Shown here: one piece after another, positions 35,739 to 45,018 of the stretch
Layout of the letters: each line of letters starts with the position of its first letter
How positions within the stretch are numbered: the stretch's first letter is position 1
DNA from: Candidatus Aminicenantota bacterium
Lineage (GTDB): Bacteria > Acidobacteriota > Aminicenantia > Aminicenantales > Saccharicenantaceae
Direction: 5' to 3'
Assembly: GCA_014360015.1 (NCBI GenBank)
Contig: JACIYJ010000001.1
Span: 124,001-188,000 of the forward strand
Length of the DNA stretch: 64,000 bases
Made by a program: the position numbers and the translations under genes
Notes under the pieces: generated by a model
What the model was told of the DNA's origin: nothing
What the model saw: the letters and a program-made list of their open reading frames with translations, nothing else
Databases searched by the model: none

Positions 35739-36563
35739 ATGAATGAAAAAACATTATATGTTTTACGGACTAAAATTTATCAGCCTCAGGCGCATTATAG
35801 AATACCTTTCACCTATCAACGCCGTCACTCCTATCCTATTCCCCCATATTCTACAGTAATTGGATTTCTCTGCAATCTGCTTGGCTATGATGGCATGCCG
35901 GCCGAACATAAATATTTGAAAAACATCAAGATTTCTGTTGCTGGCCGATTTGAAATCAAAACAGCAGAGTATGTTTGGTTTAGAAATCTTTCTAAAGATG
36001 CACATTTGAAGCGGTTTAGGGCAGTGGAAAACAGAAGTTTAGGGGGACGAGCTGAACACATTGGCGGCCAATCTCCGGTTCTAATTGATATTCTGAACGA
36101 AGTCACATTAATAATTTATCTTGCTCATAATGATAAAGCTTTTGTAGACCATATTCGCCATTCTCTTTTGACTTCGGATCATCGACTTGAGGTCTTGCAT
36201 TTAGGAAGGGCAGAAGATTGGGTTGTATTTCAAGAAATTTCTCAAGTTTATAAGATATTAGATTTTAACACAATGAGAATTGATGCTAACTTCGGATATT
36301 TCTTCTGGATTCCTGAAAAAATATACCAGCCTGCATCAAAAGATGAGCTAACAGCATTTGAACATTTTGATGGTTTAGTGTATAGAATTCCCACTTTCTG
36401 GACAGTAGAAAATTATAATAGTACCTTTAATCGCCATGGAAGGCGGATATTTAAATATATGACGACCAAGCTAAGTGATGGCTTGTTTAGACAAAAATAT
36501 TTTTTGTTTGATACCGAAATTAATCTTCCTGTTTTCCTGGCTGATTTTGGAGGGGAACCATGA
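35739..36563 (+). CDS. cas5: Cas5 (Cas5t type) crRNA 5'-handle binding subunit
   Basis: A 274-residue RAMP protein with the classic Cas5 N-terminus: RIPFTYQRRHSYPIPPYSTV followed by IGFLCNLLGY. It caps the crRNA 5' tag in Cascade. A GTG at 35736 is in frame, but the ATG at 35739 has better spacing (8 bases) from GGGGAAGGA. The last four bases overlap cas3 as ATGA, so the two are translationally coupled. Confidence 0.92.
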   Translation: MNEKTLYVLRTKIYQPQAHYRIPFTYQRRHSYPIPPYSTVIGFLCNLLGYDGMPAEHKYLKNIKISVAGRFEIKTAEYVWFRNLSKDAHLKRFRAVENRSLGGRAEHIGGQSPVLIDILNEVTLIIYLAHNDKAFVDHIRHSLLTSDHRLEVLHLGRAEDWVVFQEISQVYKILDFNTMRIDANFGYFFWIPEKIYQPASKDELTAFEHFDGLVYRIPTFWTVENYNSTFNRHGRRIFKYMTTKLSDGLFRQKYFLFDTEINLPVFLADFGGEP

Positions 36564-39283
36564 ATTCATTGAAAATAGTGGCCAAAAGCGGTCAGGGTGA
36601 GAAGAATCCAGTTTCCCTTTTTGAACATACAAGGGATGTCTTGACGATTTTTGATAAATTTAAACATTGCATTCCAGCTAAATTGCATGATTTGATAAGA
36701 TTGGCCATTATTTCACATGATTGGGGAAAAGTCATACCTGTCTTCCAGATTAAAACAATGAAAAACAAAAATTATCAGCCTTCATCTCCACTTATAGCCA
36801 TACCACATTCTTTAGTTTCTATTATTTTTATAAATGAACAAAAGCTCCATAACATATTGTCAGACATGGTCAAAAAACAAGGTGATTCGCAAGATGATGC
36901 TTCTATCGAAGATTATTTTAATTTTATCCTATCGGCTATAGCTTTTCATCATTGGCGGGAAAATTTTTTCGAACTTATAAGTTCATCGGGCAATGAATTG
37001 ACTGAATTGTGCGAAGAATTGGAAAGGCAGAAGAAAACTGATAATCTTGAAAATAATCTTCGAGAAGAGATAAAAAAACTTGGCCATGGCTGGCACGAAC
37101 TTATCGAATTCAACTTTGAGATGTCAAAAGGATTAAAAAATGGTGTTCCTTATTACGAGTATGTTCGGCCTCCTTATCAATTATATTTTTTGCCGAAAAG
37201 AGTTGAGATTAGCGAAAAGAAGTTGAAGGATTGGATTTTAATATCTGGATTTCTACAACGCGCAGACCATTTCGCTTCTTTCTGCGAAGAAAAAGGTGAA
37301 GATGTTAATATGTCTGAACCTGATATCCAACCGATTGCCTTTAGTGCAGCCAAGGAAAGGGTAATTAAAAAAATTAAAGGAAAGCTTGCTAAAAATGAAC
37401 CTACAAAAATCTGGCAATTGGAAAAAATTGATGATTATAAGAATAAAAATCTTATATTAATCGCTCCTACAGGATATGGGAAGACGGAATTTGCTTTTTT
37501 ATGGGGAAGCGGTGAGAAGTTCATATATACCCTTCCTCTGCGAGCTGCAGTAAATGATATTTATAAAAGAGCCTCAGACCTGATTGGAGAAGATAAGACT
37601 GGAATTCTTCACTCAGATGCGGATATCTATTTGTTGGGAGACGGGGGAGAAAACCAGACCAACATGAAGGCTTATGACCTGGCCCGGCAGCTTGCTTATC
37701 CGTCCATAATTTCTACCGGCGATCAGTTCTTTCCATATGCTTTGCGTCCACCAAATTATGAAAAGATATATGCCTCCCTTTCCTATTCCAGGCTGATTAT
37801 TGATGAAGTGCAGGCTTATGATCCTCGAGCTTCTGCTATAATTGTCAAGTTTATTGAAGATGTGGCAAAAATGGGCGGCAAATTTTTACTAATGACAGCT
37901 ACATTACCTGAATTTGTGTGCAGAGCATTGAAAGAAACACTTAAAGATAGCGAATTTGAAATAATAAATTTATATGAAGAAAAGAAAAAAGATCTTGAGA
38001 AAATTAAAAAGCACAAAATCAGAGTCGATTTAATTGAAAATGACATCAATGAGAAAGCGAACGGATTTTCTCTCCCTGCTGATACATTGGATCAGATTAT
38101 TCAAGCAGCGATAGACGGAAAGCGGGTAATGGTTATAGCTAATACAGTAAAGCAGGCTGTTTATATCTTTGAGCATCTAAAAAAAAGAGCTGAAGATGTC
38201 AAACTATATTCTAAATTGAAAGATAAAATTTTCCTGCTTCATTCCCAATTTACGCTTCAGGATAAAGACCAAAAGATTTCTGAGCTTATGAAAAGATTTG
38301 GAACTTTCCGAAATGATGATGAAAATGCAGGCAGAATTCTTATTGCTACTCAAGTGGTCGAGGCTTCACTGGATATTGACGCTGATGTCTTGTTTACGGA
38401 GATTGCTCCGATGGATAATCTTGTTCAGAGAATGGGAAGGGTCCTGAGAAGATACGGCCCAATAATCTCTCCAGAAAACGTTTCTGAGCCCGTCGAACCT
38501 AACATATTTATCTGGGTTTTTCAGAAAGAGGTTGAATCTGGCCGGGGCTATGTTTACGACAGAGATCTTCTCCTAATTACCTTAAAACTATTAAGAGATA
38601 AAAGCTTGAGTAAAAATAATTATAGTGGAGAGATCAAGGAATGGCTTTTGCAAATGAAAAAAAGAAGTAAAAAAAATGAAGATCAGATTTCTGAAACTTT
38701 ACTAAAAATATTTGAAGAAATTCAGGGTGCGGGAAGCCAAGGAAAAAAGCGTTTAAAGATACAAAAGATTAATGAGTATAAATCTTTTGAAATATTATGC
38801 TCTGAATATGATAAATATTGTTTGGTAAAATCCTTATATGGAGAATTGCCTGATAATAGTAAGTATCTAAAAAATTTTGAGAAAACAAGAGAAATTTTGG
38901 ACGCTGGGTATATGTCAGACCGGAAAGAGGAAGCACACCGCCTGTTTAGAGAGATTTGTACAATAACAGTTATACCCACAGCCAAGAAAGATGAATTAAA
39001 AGAAAATATCATTAAATTCCTTTCAGATTCATCAGATAATAGCTTAACTTACACCGTCTTTAAAAAGGAAATTTTGTCAAAGTTTATTATTCAAATCCCT
39101 TGGAAGTCAGGAAAAAGTCTTCTTGAACCTGTAGATAAGTGGCTTAGCCTACAGGAAATTAATGAATCAGATAGAAAAAAAGTAAAGCGCTGGTGCCAGG
39201 GCATATATTTTGCAGAATGTGAGTATAATTCTGAAAAAGGAATTTTAAGAAGTGGATCAGGAGAAAATGATTTTATTTATTAG
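36560..39283 (+). CDS. cas3: Cas3 HD nuclease-helicase
   Basis: A 907-residue effector that unwinds and degrades target DNA after Cascade binding. The HD nuclease domain occupies the first ~260 residues, with His23 and the His53-Asp54 pair in SHDWGK. The superfamily-2 helicase has Walker A in IAPTGYGKTE (about residue 301), motif II IIDEVQAYDP (DEVQ about 414), motif III LMTATLP and motif VI QRMGRVLRRYG (about 621). All motifs are intact, so the protein looks active. It overlaps cas5 by four bases. The order HD then helicase is standard for I-B. Confidence 0.95.
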   Translation: MNSLKIVAKSGQGEKNPVSLFEHTRDVLTIFDKFKHCIPAKLHDLIRLAIISHDWGKVIPVFQIKTMKNKNYQPSSPLIAIPHSLVSIIFINEQKLHNILSDMVKKQGDSQDDASIEDYFNFILSAIAFHHWRENFFELISSSGNELTELCEELERQKKTDNLENNLREEIKKLGHGWHELIEFNFEMSKGLKNGVPYYEYVRPPYQLYFLPKRVEISEKKLKDWILISGFLQRADHFASFCEEKGEDVNMSEPDIQPIAFSAAKERVIKKIKGKLAKNEPTKIWQLEKIDDYKNKNLILIAPTGYGKTEFAFLWGSGEKFIYTLPLRAAVNDIYKRASDLIGEDKTGILHSDADIYLLGDGGENQTNMKAYDLARQLAYPSIISTGDQFFPYALRPPNYEKIYASLSYSRLIIDEVQAYDPRASAIIVKFIEDVAKMGGKFLLMTATLPEFVCRALKETLKDSEFEIINLYEEKKKDLEKIKKHKIRVDLIENDINEKANGFSLPADTLDQIIQAAIDGKRVMVIANTVKQAVYIFEHLKKRAEDVKLYSKLKDKIFLLHSQFTLQDKDQKISELMKRFGTFRNDDENAGRILIATQVVEASLDIDADVLFTEIAPMDNLVQRMGRVLRRYGPIISPENVSEPVEPNIFIWVFQKEVESGRGYVYDRDLLLITLKLLRDKSLSKNNYSGEIKEWLLQMKKRSKKNEDQISETLLKIFEEIQGAGSQGKKRLKIQKINEYKSFEILCSEYDKYCLVKSLYGELPDNSKYLKNFEKTREILDAGYMSDRKEEAHRLFREICTITVIPTAKKDELKENIIKFLSDSSDNSLTYTVFKKEILSKFIIQIPWKSGKSLLEPVDKWLSLQEINESDRKKVKRWCQGIYFAECEYNSEKGILRSGSGENDFIY

Positions 39284-39412
39284 ATTTAATGATTTAGTCT
39301 TGAATAAACATGTCCAGACGAAATTATGTCTATATAAACAACCTGAAAATTGTAACTGGCATAATCGGGGGGATGAAAAAGCATATCTGGTTGATCTAAG
39401 GCCTTGCTAAAA

Positions 39413-39904
39413 ATGCATATTACAGGAAATTTGGTTAATGCTTATTTTATTTGCCGAAGGAAATTTTGGCTATTTGCCAGGCAGCTCACCCCCGATCCTA
39501 AAAATGATCTGCTTTTACTTGGAAGGCTTATTTCAGACAGTGCCTATAATAGGCAGAGGAAAGAACTTATTTTTGATAGCTTCAGAATAGATTTTATAAG
39601 AAAACAAAAGGAGAATATTATTGTATGTGAGATCAAAAAATCTTCAAAAGGTCTCAAGGCCGCGGAAATGCAGCTTGGCTATTATCTTTTAAAATTTAAA
39701 GAAATGGGAATAAATGCAAGAGGAGAAATATTAATCCCTAGAGAAAAAAAGAAGATTGTCTTCGAATTACACCAGAATATTGAAGAGACATTGAAAGAGG
39801 CCATAAAAAACATGCAAGAATTAGCGACCAAGGCGAATCCTCCTGCAGTAAATAAGACATCTTTCTGCAGAAAATGTGCCTTTTATGAATTTTGTTTCTC
39901 ATGA
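39413..39904 (+). CDS. cas4: Cas4 Fe-S exonuclease for spacer processing
   Basis: A 163-residue RecB-fold nuclease. The cluster cysteines are Cys14 (FICRRKFW) and the C-terminal group CRKCAFYEFC. The nuclease core shows FRIDFI then VCEIKKSSKG (D and ExK motifs) and the QLGYYLL helix. Cas4 trims prespacers and helps choose PAM and orientation. The ATG at 39413 is preferred to the TTG at 39404. The stop overlaps the cas1 ATG. The 130 bases between cas3 and cas4 contain no gene. Confidence 0.93.
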   Translation: MHITGNLVNAYFICRRKFWLFARQLTPDPKNDLLLLGRLISDSAYNRQRKELIFDSFRIDFIRKQKENIIVCEIKKSSKGLKAAEMQLGYYLLKFKEMGINARGEILIPREKKKIVFELHQNIEETLKEAIKNMQELATKANPPAVNKTSFCRKCAFYEFCFS

Positions 39905-40893
39905 GAAGGTCAATTTATATATTTTCAAATGGTGAACTAAAAAGAAAAGAAAATACTCTTTATTTCGAGACAGAAGAGGGCAAAAAATATATTCCAGTCG
40001 AAAATACTTCAGAAATATTCATATTTGGTGAAGTGACGATAAATAAACGGTTGCTTGAATTTATTTCAAAAAATGAAATCATCGTTCATTTTTTCAATCA
40101 CTATGATTATTATGTTGGTTCTTTTTATCCAAGAGAGCATTTTAATTCAGGATACATGATCCTAAAGCAGGCTGAGGTTTATTTAAATAAGGAGAAAAGA
40201 GTTCAATTAGCAAAAAAATTTGTTGAAGGAGCTGCAGAAAACATAAAAAAGGTCATTATCTATTACCAAAACAGAGGGAAAGATTTAAAAGAATTTATTG
40301 AGAAGATTGAGCGTCTCTCGTGCTCGATAGCTTCCTGTGAGGATACAGATCAACTTATGGCCATAGAAGGAAATATAAGGGAACAATATTATTATGCTTT
40401 TGAAAGAATACTCAATAATGAAAAGTTTAAGTTTGAAGGGCGGACTAGAAGGCCACCCAAAAACCGCCTTAATGCCTTCATTAGTTTTGTTAACTCGGTT
40501 CTTTATTCGGTCTGTTTAAGTGAGATATACCATACTCACCTTGACCCTAGAATCGGATTTTTGCATTCTACTAATTTCAGGAGGTTTTCTTTAAACCTTG
40601 ATGTGGCAGAGATCTTCAAGCCAATTATAGCAGACAGAGTAATATTCACATTAATAAACAAAGGCATAATTAAGGCACACCATTTCGAACAAAAAACTGA
40701 TGGCATTATATTGAACGAAAAAGGCAAAGAACTGGTGATTAGAGAATTTGAAGAAAGGTTGAAAAGTACTATCCAGCATAAAGGGCTTGGTAGACATGTA
40801 TCATACCGGCAATTAATTCGTTTAGAGCTTTATAAATTAGAGCGACACCTTATGAATGATCAAGAATATAGGCCATTCATTTCTTCATGGTAA
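39901..40893 (+). CDS. cas1: Cas1 spacer integrase
   Basis: A 330-residue integrase starting at the ATG that overlaps the cas4 stop. The metal-binding residues are in EGNIREQYY (Glu), DPRIGFLH (His) and LNLDVAEIFKP (Asp). The N-terminal beta domain begins RRSIYIFSNGELKRKENTLY. All catalytic positions are intact. With Cas2 it inserts new spacers at the leader end of the array that starts 465 bases downstream. The ATG four bases after an upstream in-frame TTG is preferred because of the ATGA overlap. Confidence 0.96.
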   Translation: MRRSIYIFSNGELKRKENTLYFETEEGKKYIPVENTSEIFIFGEVTINKRLLEFISKNEIIVHFFNHYDYYVGSFYPREHFNSGYMILKQAEVYLNKEKRVQLAKKFVEGAAENIKKVIIYYQNRGKDLKEFIEKIERLSCSIASCEDTDQLMAIEGNIREQYYYAFERILNNEKFKFEGRTRRPPKNRLNAFISFVNSVLYSVCLSEIYHTHLDPRIGFLHSTNFRRFSLNLDVAEIFKPIIADRVIFTLINKGIIKAHHFEQKTDGIILNEKGKELVIREFEERLKSTIQHKGLGRHVSYRQLIRLELYKLERHLMNDQEYRPFISSW

Positions 40894-40894
40894 A

Positions 40895-41158
40895 ATGAAC
40901 GTAATACTTGTTTATGACATCAACGAAGAAAGGGTACAAAAAGTTCTAAAAATCTGCAGAAAATATTTGAATAGAGTTCAAAACTCTGTGTTTGAAGGAG
41001 AGATTACAGAGGCTACGCTCGAAAAGTTAAAAATTGAACTCAAAAAAAATATTAATGAAAATGAAGATTCCGTAATAATTTACACTTTTCAGGTCAACTG
41101 GTATTCAAAAAGAGAAATTCTCGGCATAGAAAAAGGCAAAGAAGAATTAATATTATAA
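40895..41158 (+). CDS. cas2: Cas2, structural partner of Cas1
   Basis: The ATG at 40895, one base after the cas1 stop, gives an 87-residue protein with the standard Cas2 start MNVILVYDINEERVQKV. The longer frame from 40856 would lie inside cas1 and lacks family features. NSVFEGEI and IYTFQVNWYSKREILG match the following strands. Cas2 dimers bridge two Cas1 dimers during acquisition. It is the last gene before the leader. Confidence 0.95.
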   Translation: MNVILVYDINEERVQKVLKICRKYLNRVQNSVFEGEITEATLEKLKIELKKNINENEDSVIIYTFQVNWYSKREILGIEKGKEELIL

Positions 41159-41357
41159 GCAACCTAATGTAAATTAAATAAAGTAAAGTTAATACGAAAA
41201 TGGGCTTAATTATACTTCGTCGATCATAGATAATGCTTAAGAAGCTCAAGATAGACGAAAATTAAGATGTTGATAAATTGGATTTTATTTGATTTAATTA
41301 ATATCGGCCTAATTATTAATAATTCACGTAAGTTGCTGAATATATTACGATAAAATG
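41159..41357 (+). promoter_or_regulatory. CRISPR leader
   Basis: About 200 very AT-rich bases between cas2 and the first repeat. The orientation of the repeats (ending in the ATTGAAAC tag) places the leader here, so new spacers enter at 41388. It should contain the array promoter and any integration-factor sites; no exact -35/-10 pair could be fixed by eye. Confidence 0.75.
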
Positions 41358-44300
41358 GTTGCTAGCCTACCTATGAGGAATTGAAACGGAGATATTTAGA
41401 ATGAGTTTCCCCCTCCTTTCCTCATTGCTAGCCTACCTATGAGGAATTGAAACGTGTTTATAGGGCATAATTCTTCTACTCCAGGGACATAATTGCTAGC
41501 CTACCTATGAGGAATTGAAACACCGAGAATGTCATTCATCAGATAATCCAAGCCAGATTGCTAGCCTACCTATGAGGAATTGAAACTCTTCTTTGCGATG
41601 AATTCTTTTTCTTCCTGGTTCAATTGCTAGCCTACCTATGAGGAATTGAAACGCACGATTGCTTTTTGAGTTATTTCCATGTTTTCCATATTGCTAGCCT
41701 ACCTATGAGGAATTGAAACTGTTCTTGAAAAGCAAAATCCCCCGCTCGGAATTAGATTGCTAGCCTACCTATGAGGAATTGAAACTCAGTTTGGAAAGGG
41801 TTTCTTTTTCTTGCTGTTTCATATTGCTAGCCTACCTATGAGGAATTGAAACAATTGTAAGGCAATTTGGCGAGGACCTATATATCGAATTGCTAGCCTA
41901 CCTATGAGGAATTGAAACTATTAGCGGGAAGCTTTTTTTCTCTTTGAGCGTCTTTTATTGCTAGCCTACCTATGAGGAATTGAAACGAATTACCTTTTCC
42001 GGGTCATACTCCTTGGCAACCCATTGCTAGCCTACCTATGAGGAATTGAAACTGCTCCAACCTGGAGAGTGTCGCCCTGTCAATGCCAGATTGCTAGCCT
42101 ACCTATGAGGAATTGAAACTCAAGAAGGCTTTGGGTGATATTGAATATTACACCAATTGCTAGCCTACCTATGAGGAATTGAAACCTTTCTTGGTTCGAG
42201 GTTTGCATTGAAAATGACTAATTGCTAGCCTACCTATGAGGAATTGAAACGTGGGTGTTTATGGCCTTGAAGACCTGTTTGGGAAAAATTGCTAGCCTAC
42301 CTATGAGGAATTGAAACATAGTTGGGGCGTCGCTGGGTTGTCTTTGTGACCTAAATTGCTAGCCTACCTATGAGGAATTGAAACTCAAAATGGCGCACAA
42401 TAGCCGATGCCATTAGTTTTGATTGCTAGCCTACCTATGAGGAATTGAAACAATTCCGAAAAACAGTAACACCAACACACGAGCAGGATTGCTAGCCTAC
42501 CTATGAGGAATTGAAACGCGGAAGTAAAGAAAAAAAATTAAAAAAAAATGCTTGATTGCTAGCCTACCTATGAGGAATTGAAACCCGTATTTGTATCTTT
42601 CTGATACAAAAGCTGTTTCGATTGCTAGCCTACCTATGAGGAATTGAAACCGTTTTGACACTTTCGTTGCTCTTGTGAAGGCTCTCGGATTGCTAGCCTA
42701 CCTATGAGGAATTGAAACCATCTTCGGTACATAGAACGAGCATAACAGTAATAGATTGCTAGCCTACCTATGAGGAATTGAAACTCAAAGGGATTACAGG
42801 TATCTGGCTTGAAGAGGCGAATTGCTAGCCTACCTATGAGGAATTGAAACGGTTCATCGGGAAAAGAGTTATCGAGCCTTCATCCAGATTGCTAGCCTAC
42901 CTATGAGGAATTGAAACGCCAAAAATGGAAATAATCGGGTTAATTTCCAGAACTATTGCTAGCCTACCTATGAGGAATTGAAACTGAGAAAAAAATTAAC
43001 ATTCTTTCAAACGAAAACCTGAATTGCTAGCCTACCTATGAGGAATTGAAACGTCTGATATAGCTTTTCTTCAACCCAGAACTCATCGGATTGCTAGCCT
43101 ACCTATGAGGAATTGAAACTAGACGATAATCCGATAAAAGAGGTCCGGGAAGCCTACATTGCTAGCCTACCTATGAGGAATTGAAACGGCTTTCATCCGG
43201 GTTGAAGGTCAGCATCGTCTGAATTGCTAGCCTACCTATGAGGAATTGAAACCGTCTGGCAGGCTGTTAATATATGCCGCCGTCCATTCAATTGCTAGCC
43301 TACCTATGAGGAATTGAAACGCTCATTTCGCTTTCTGCAATATCAATTCGCCTTAAATTGCTAGCCTACCTATGAGGAATTGAAACTTGATACTTATATA
43401 AAATTCTTCTGTCCATTCCACCTCATTGCTAGCCTACCTATGAGGAATTGAAACTCAAACCGGATATGTGCAGCAGGGGCTGATTGACGCGATTGCTAGC
43501 CTACCTATGAGGAATTGAAACATGAACCAGGAAGCGTTAATTGAAAGCGTTAAATCGCATTGCTAGCCTACCTATGAGGAATTGAAACCGAGATGATAAT
43601 TGCAGGCTATTTCGAGAATGCGACGGATTGCTAGCCTACCTATGAGGAATTGAAACTTATTTCCCGGACCTGTTCGCCTGGCTGAATCCGGATTGCTAGC
43701 CTACCTATGAGGAATTGAAACGCTGCTCCGCCTGGTCATTTGTTTCAGGCAGGGTATAATTGCTAGCCTACCTATGAGGAATTGAAACTTAGCACAATGA
43801 AAAGAAAGCTCATGCAAGGAAAAATTGCTAGCCTACCTATGAGGAATTGAAACAAATCAAGGAATTAAAGGCAAGGCAGGCCGAGCTTGAATTGCTAGCC
43901 TACCTATGAGGAATTGAAACCCGCAGAGAACGAGATAACGGCTCTGGTCATCGAGCAATTGCTAGCCTACCTATGAGGAATTGAAACGATGAAGCACTCG
44001 CCAGAAAGCAGCAGGTAGGCCGTTAATTGCTAGCCTACCTATGAGGAATTGAAACTTGGTTTCCAGGATGCTCAAGGGTTACACACCTTCCCCATTGCTA
44101 TCCTACCTATGAGGAATTGAAACCCCAGAAGTCCCCGCTAAAAAACTCGGCGGGGACTTCATTGCTATCCTACCTATGAGGAATTGAAACCTTCCAAGAC
44201 CAGCTCTTTCAGAAGGTCTGGTCTGAATTGCTATCCTACCTATGAGGAATTGAAACCGAAGATATACGCTCACTGCTGGTCGTCCTCTTTCAATTGCTAT

Positions 44301-44651
44301 CCTACCTATGAGGAATTGAAACTCCTATAAAGTCAAAGCTTTCGACGAGTGGGACTGATTGCTATCCTACCTATGAGGAATTGAAACAGAATATGGAGTT
44401 CTTCTGGCTTAAAAAATAGACACAATTGCTATCCTACCTATGAGGAATTGAAACTTTTGAATTAAGAACATTCCAGACGTCGCCTTTTGAATTGCTATCC
44501 TACCTATGAGGAATTGAAACAGTCGATTAATGACTTATCAGAGGCCTGGGCAAAGATTGCTATCCTACCTATGAGGAATTGAAACTACTGAAGAAATCCA
44601 GCAAGTTGCCACTTCACCTGAATTGCTATCCTACCTATGAGGAATTGAAAC
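41358..44651 (+). CRISPR. CRISPR array, 50 repeats and 49 spacers (type I-B)
   Basis: The repeat is 30 bases, starting ATTGCTAG and ending AGGAATTGAAAC. I located 50 copies, from 41358-41387 to 44622-44651, and 49 spacers of 35-38 bases. The last eight bases, ATTGAAAC, are the usual 5' tag of I-B crRNAs, so transcription runs left to right away from the cas genes. Repeats 1-41 have G at position 8 (GCTAGCC). Repeats 42-50, from 44094 on, have T (GCTATCC). Repeat 1 has G instead of A at position 1. Repeats are otherwise identical by eye. All spacers differ. Confidence 0.99.
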
Positions 44652-45018
44652 GTTGAAGACAATCAAAACATAGAAAGGTTATCTATTGCGAGATTAGGTT
44701 CTGTCTAGATTTGTTGCATGCATGAAATTGCTGACTCAAGTCCCTCCTTTTTAATTAAAACTATTATTGCCCTTGGTTCATTTTCCTGTTTCATCAGATA
44801 AATGTATATGCCGCTTTAATGGAATGAGCATGTTCACCCAGAAGTTTCGCATCCAATTTTCGAGAATCAAATTTTAAGACAAACAATTGCACTTTTCCTC
44901 ATAGCCTTTTATTTTTAAGCTATCTAATAGGTCAATGGCGCTTTCATACATGTGATAATTTTTATACATCAGTCATCAATTTAGATTATTTCAAGCGAAC
45001 TGAAGCGATTAAATAAAT
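44652..45018. other. Region downstream of the CRISPR array
   Basis: About 365 AT-rich bases with no supported gene. A possible decayed last repeat begins with ATTGC at 44685, 33 bases after repeat 50, but only about half of the next bases match and the GAAAC tag is missing. It separates the array from the convergent OmpA-family gene. Confidence 0.5.

Noticed and set aside
41388..44621. Spacers that target other parts of this window
   Set aside because: Reading by eye gave no convincing match; a proper search would be needed to exclude self-targeting.
44685..44714. A 51st degenerate repeat after the array
   Set aside because: Only ATTGC and scattered bases match and the conserved GAAAC end is missing; spacing (33 bases) is shorter than any real spacer.
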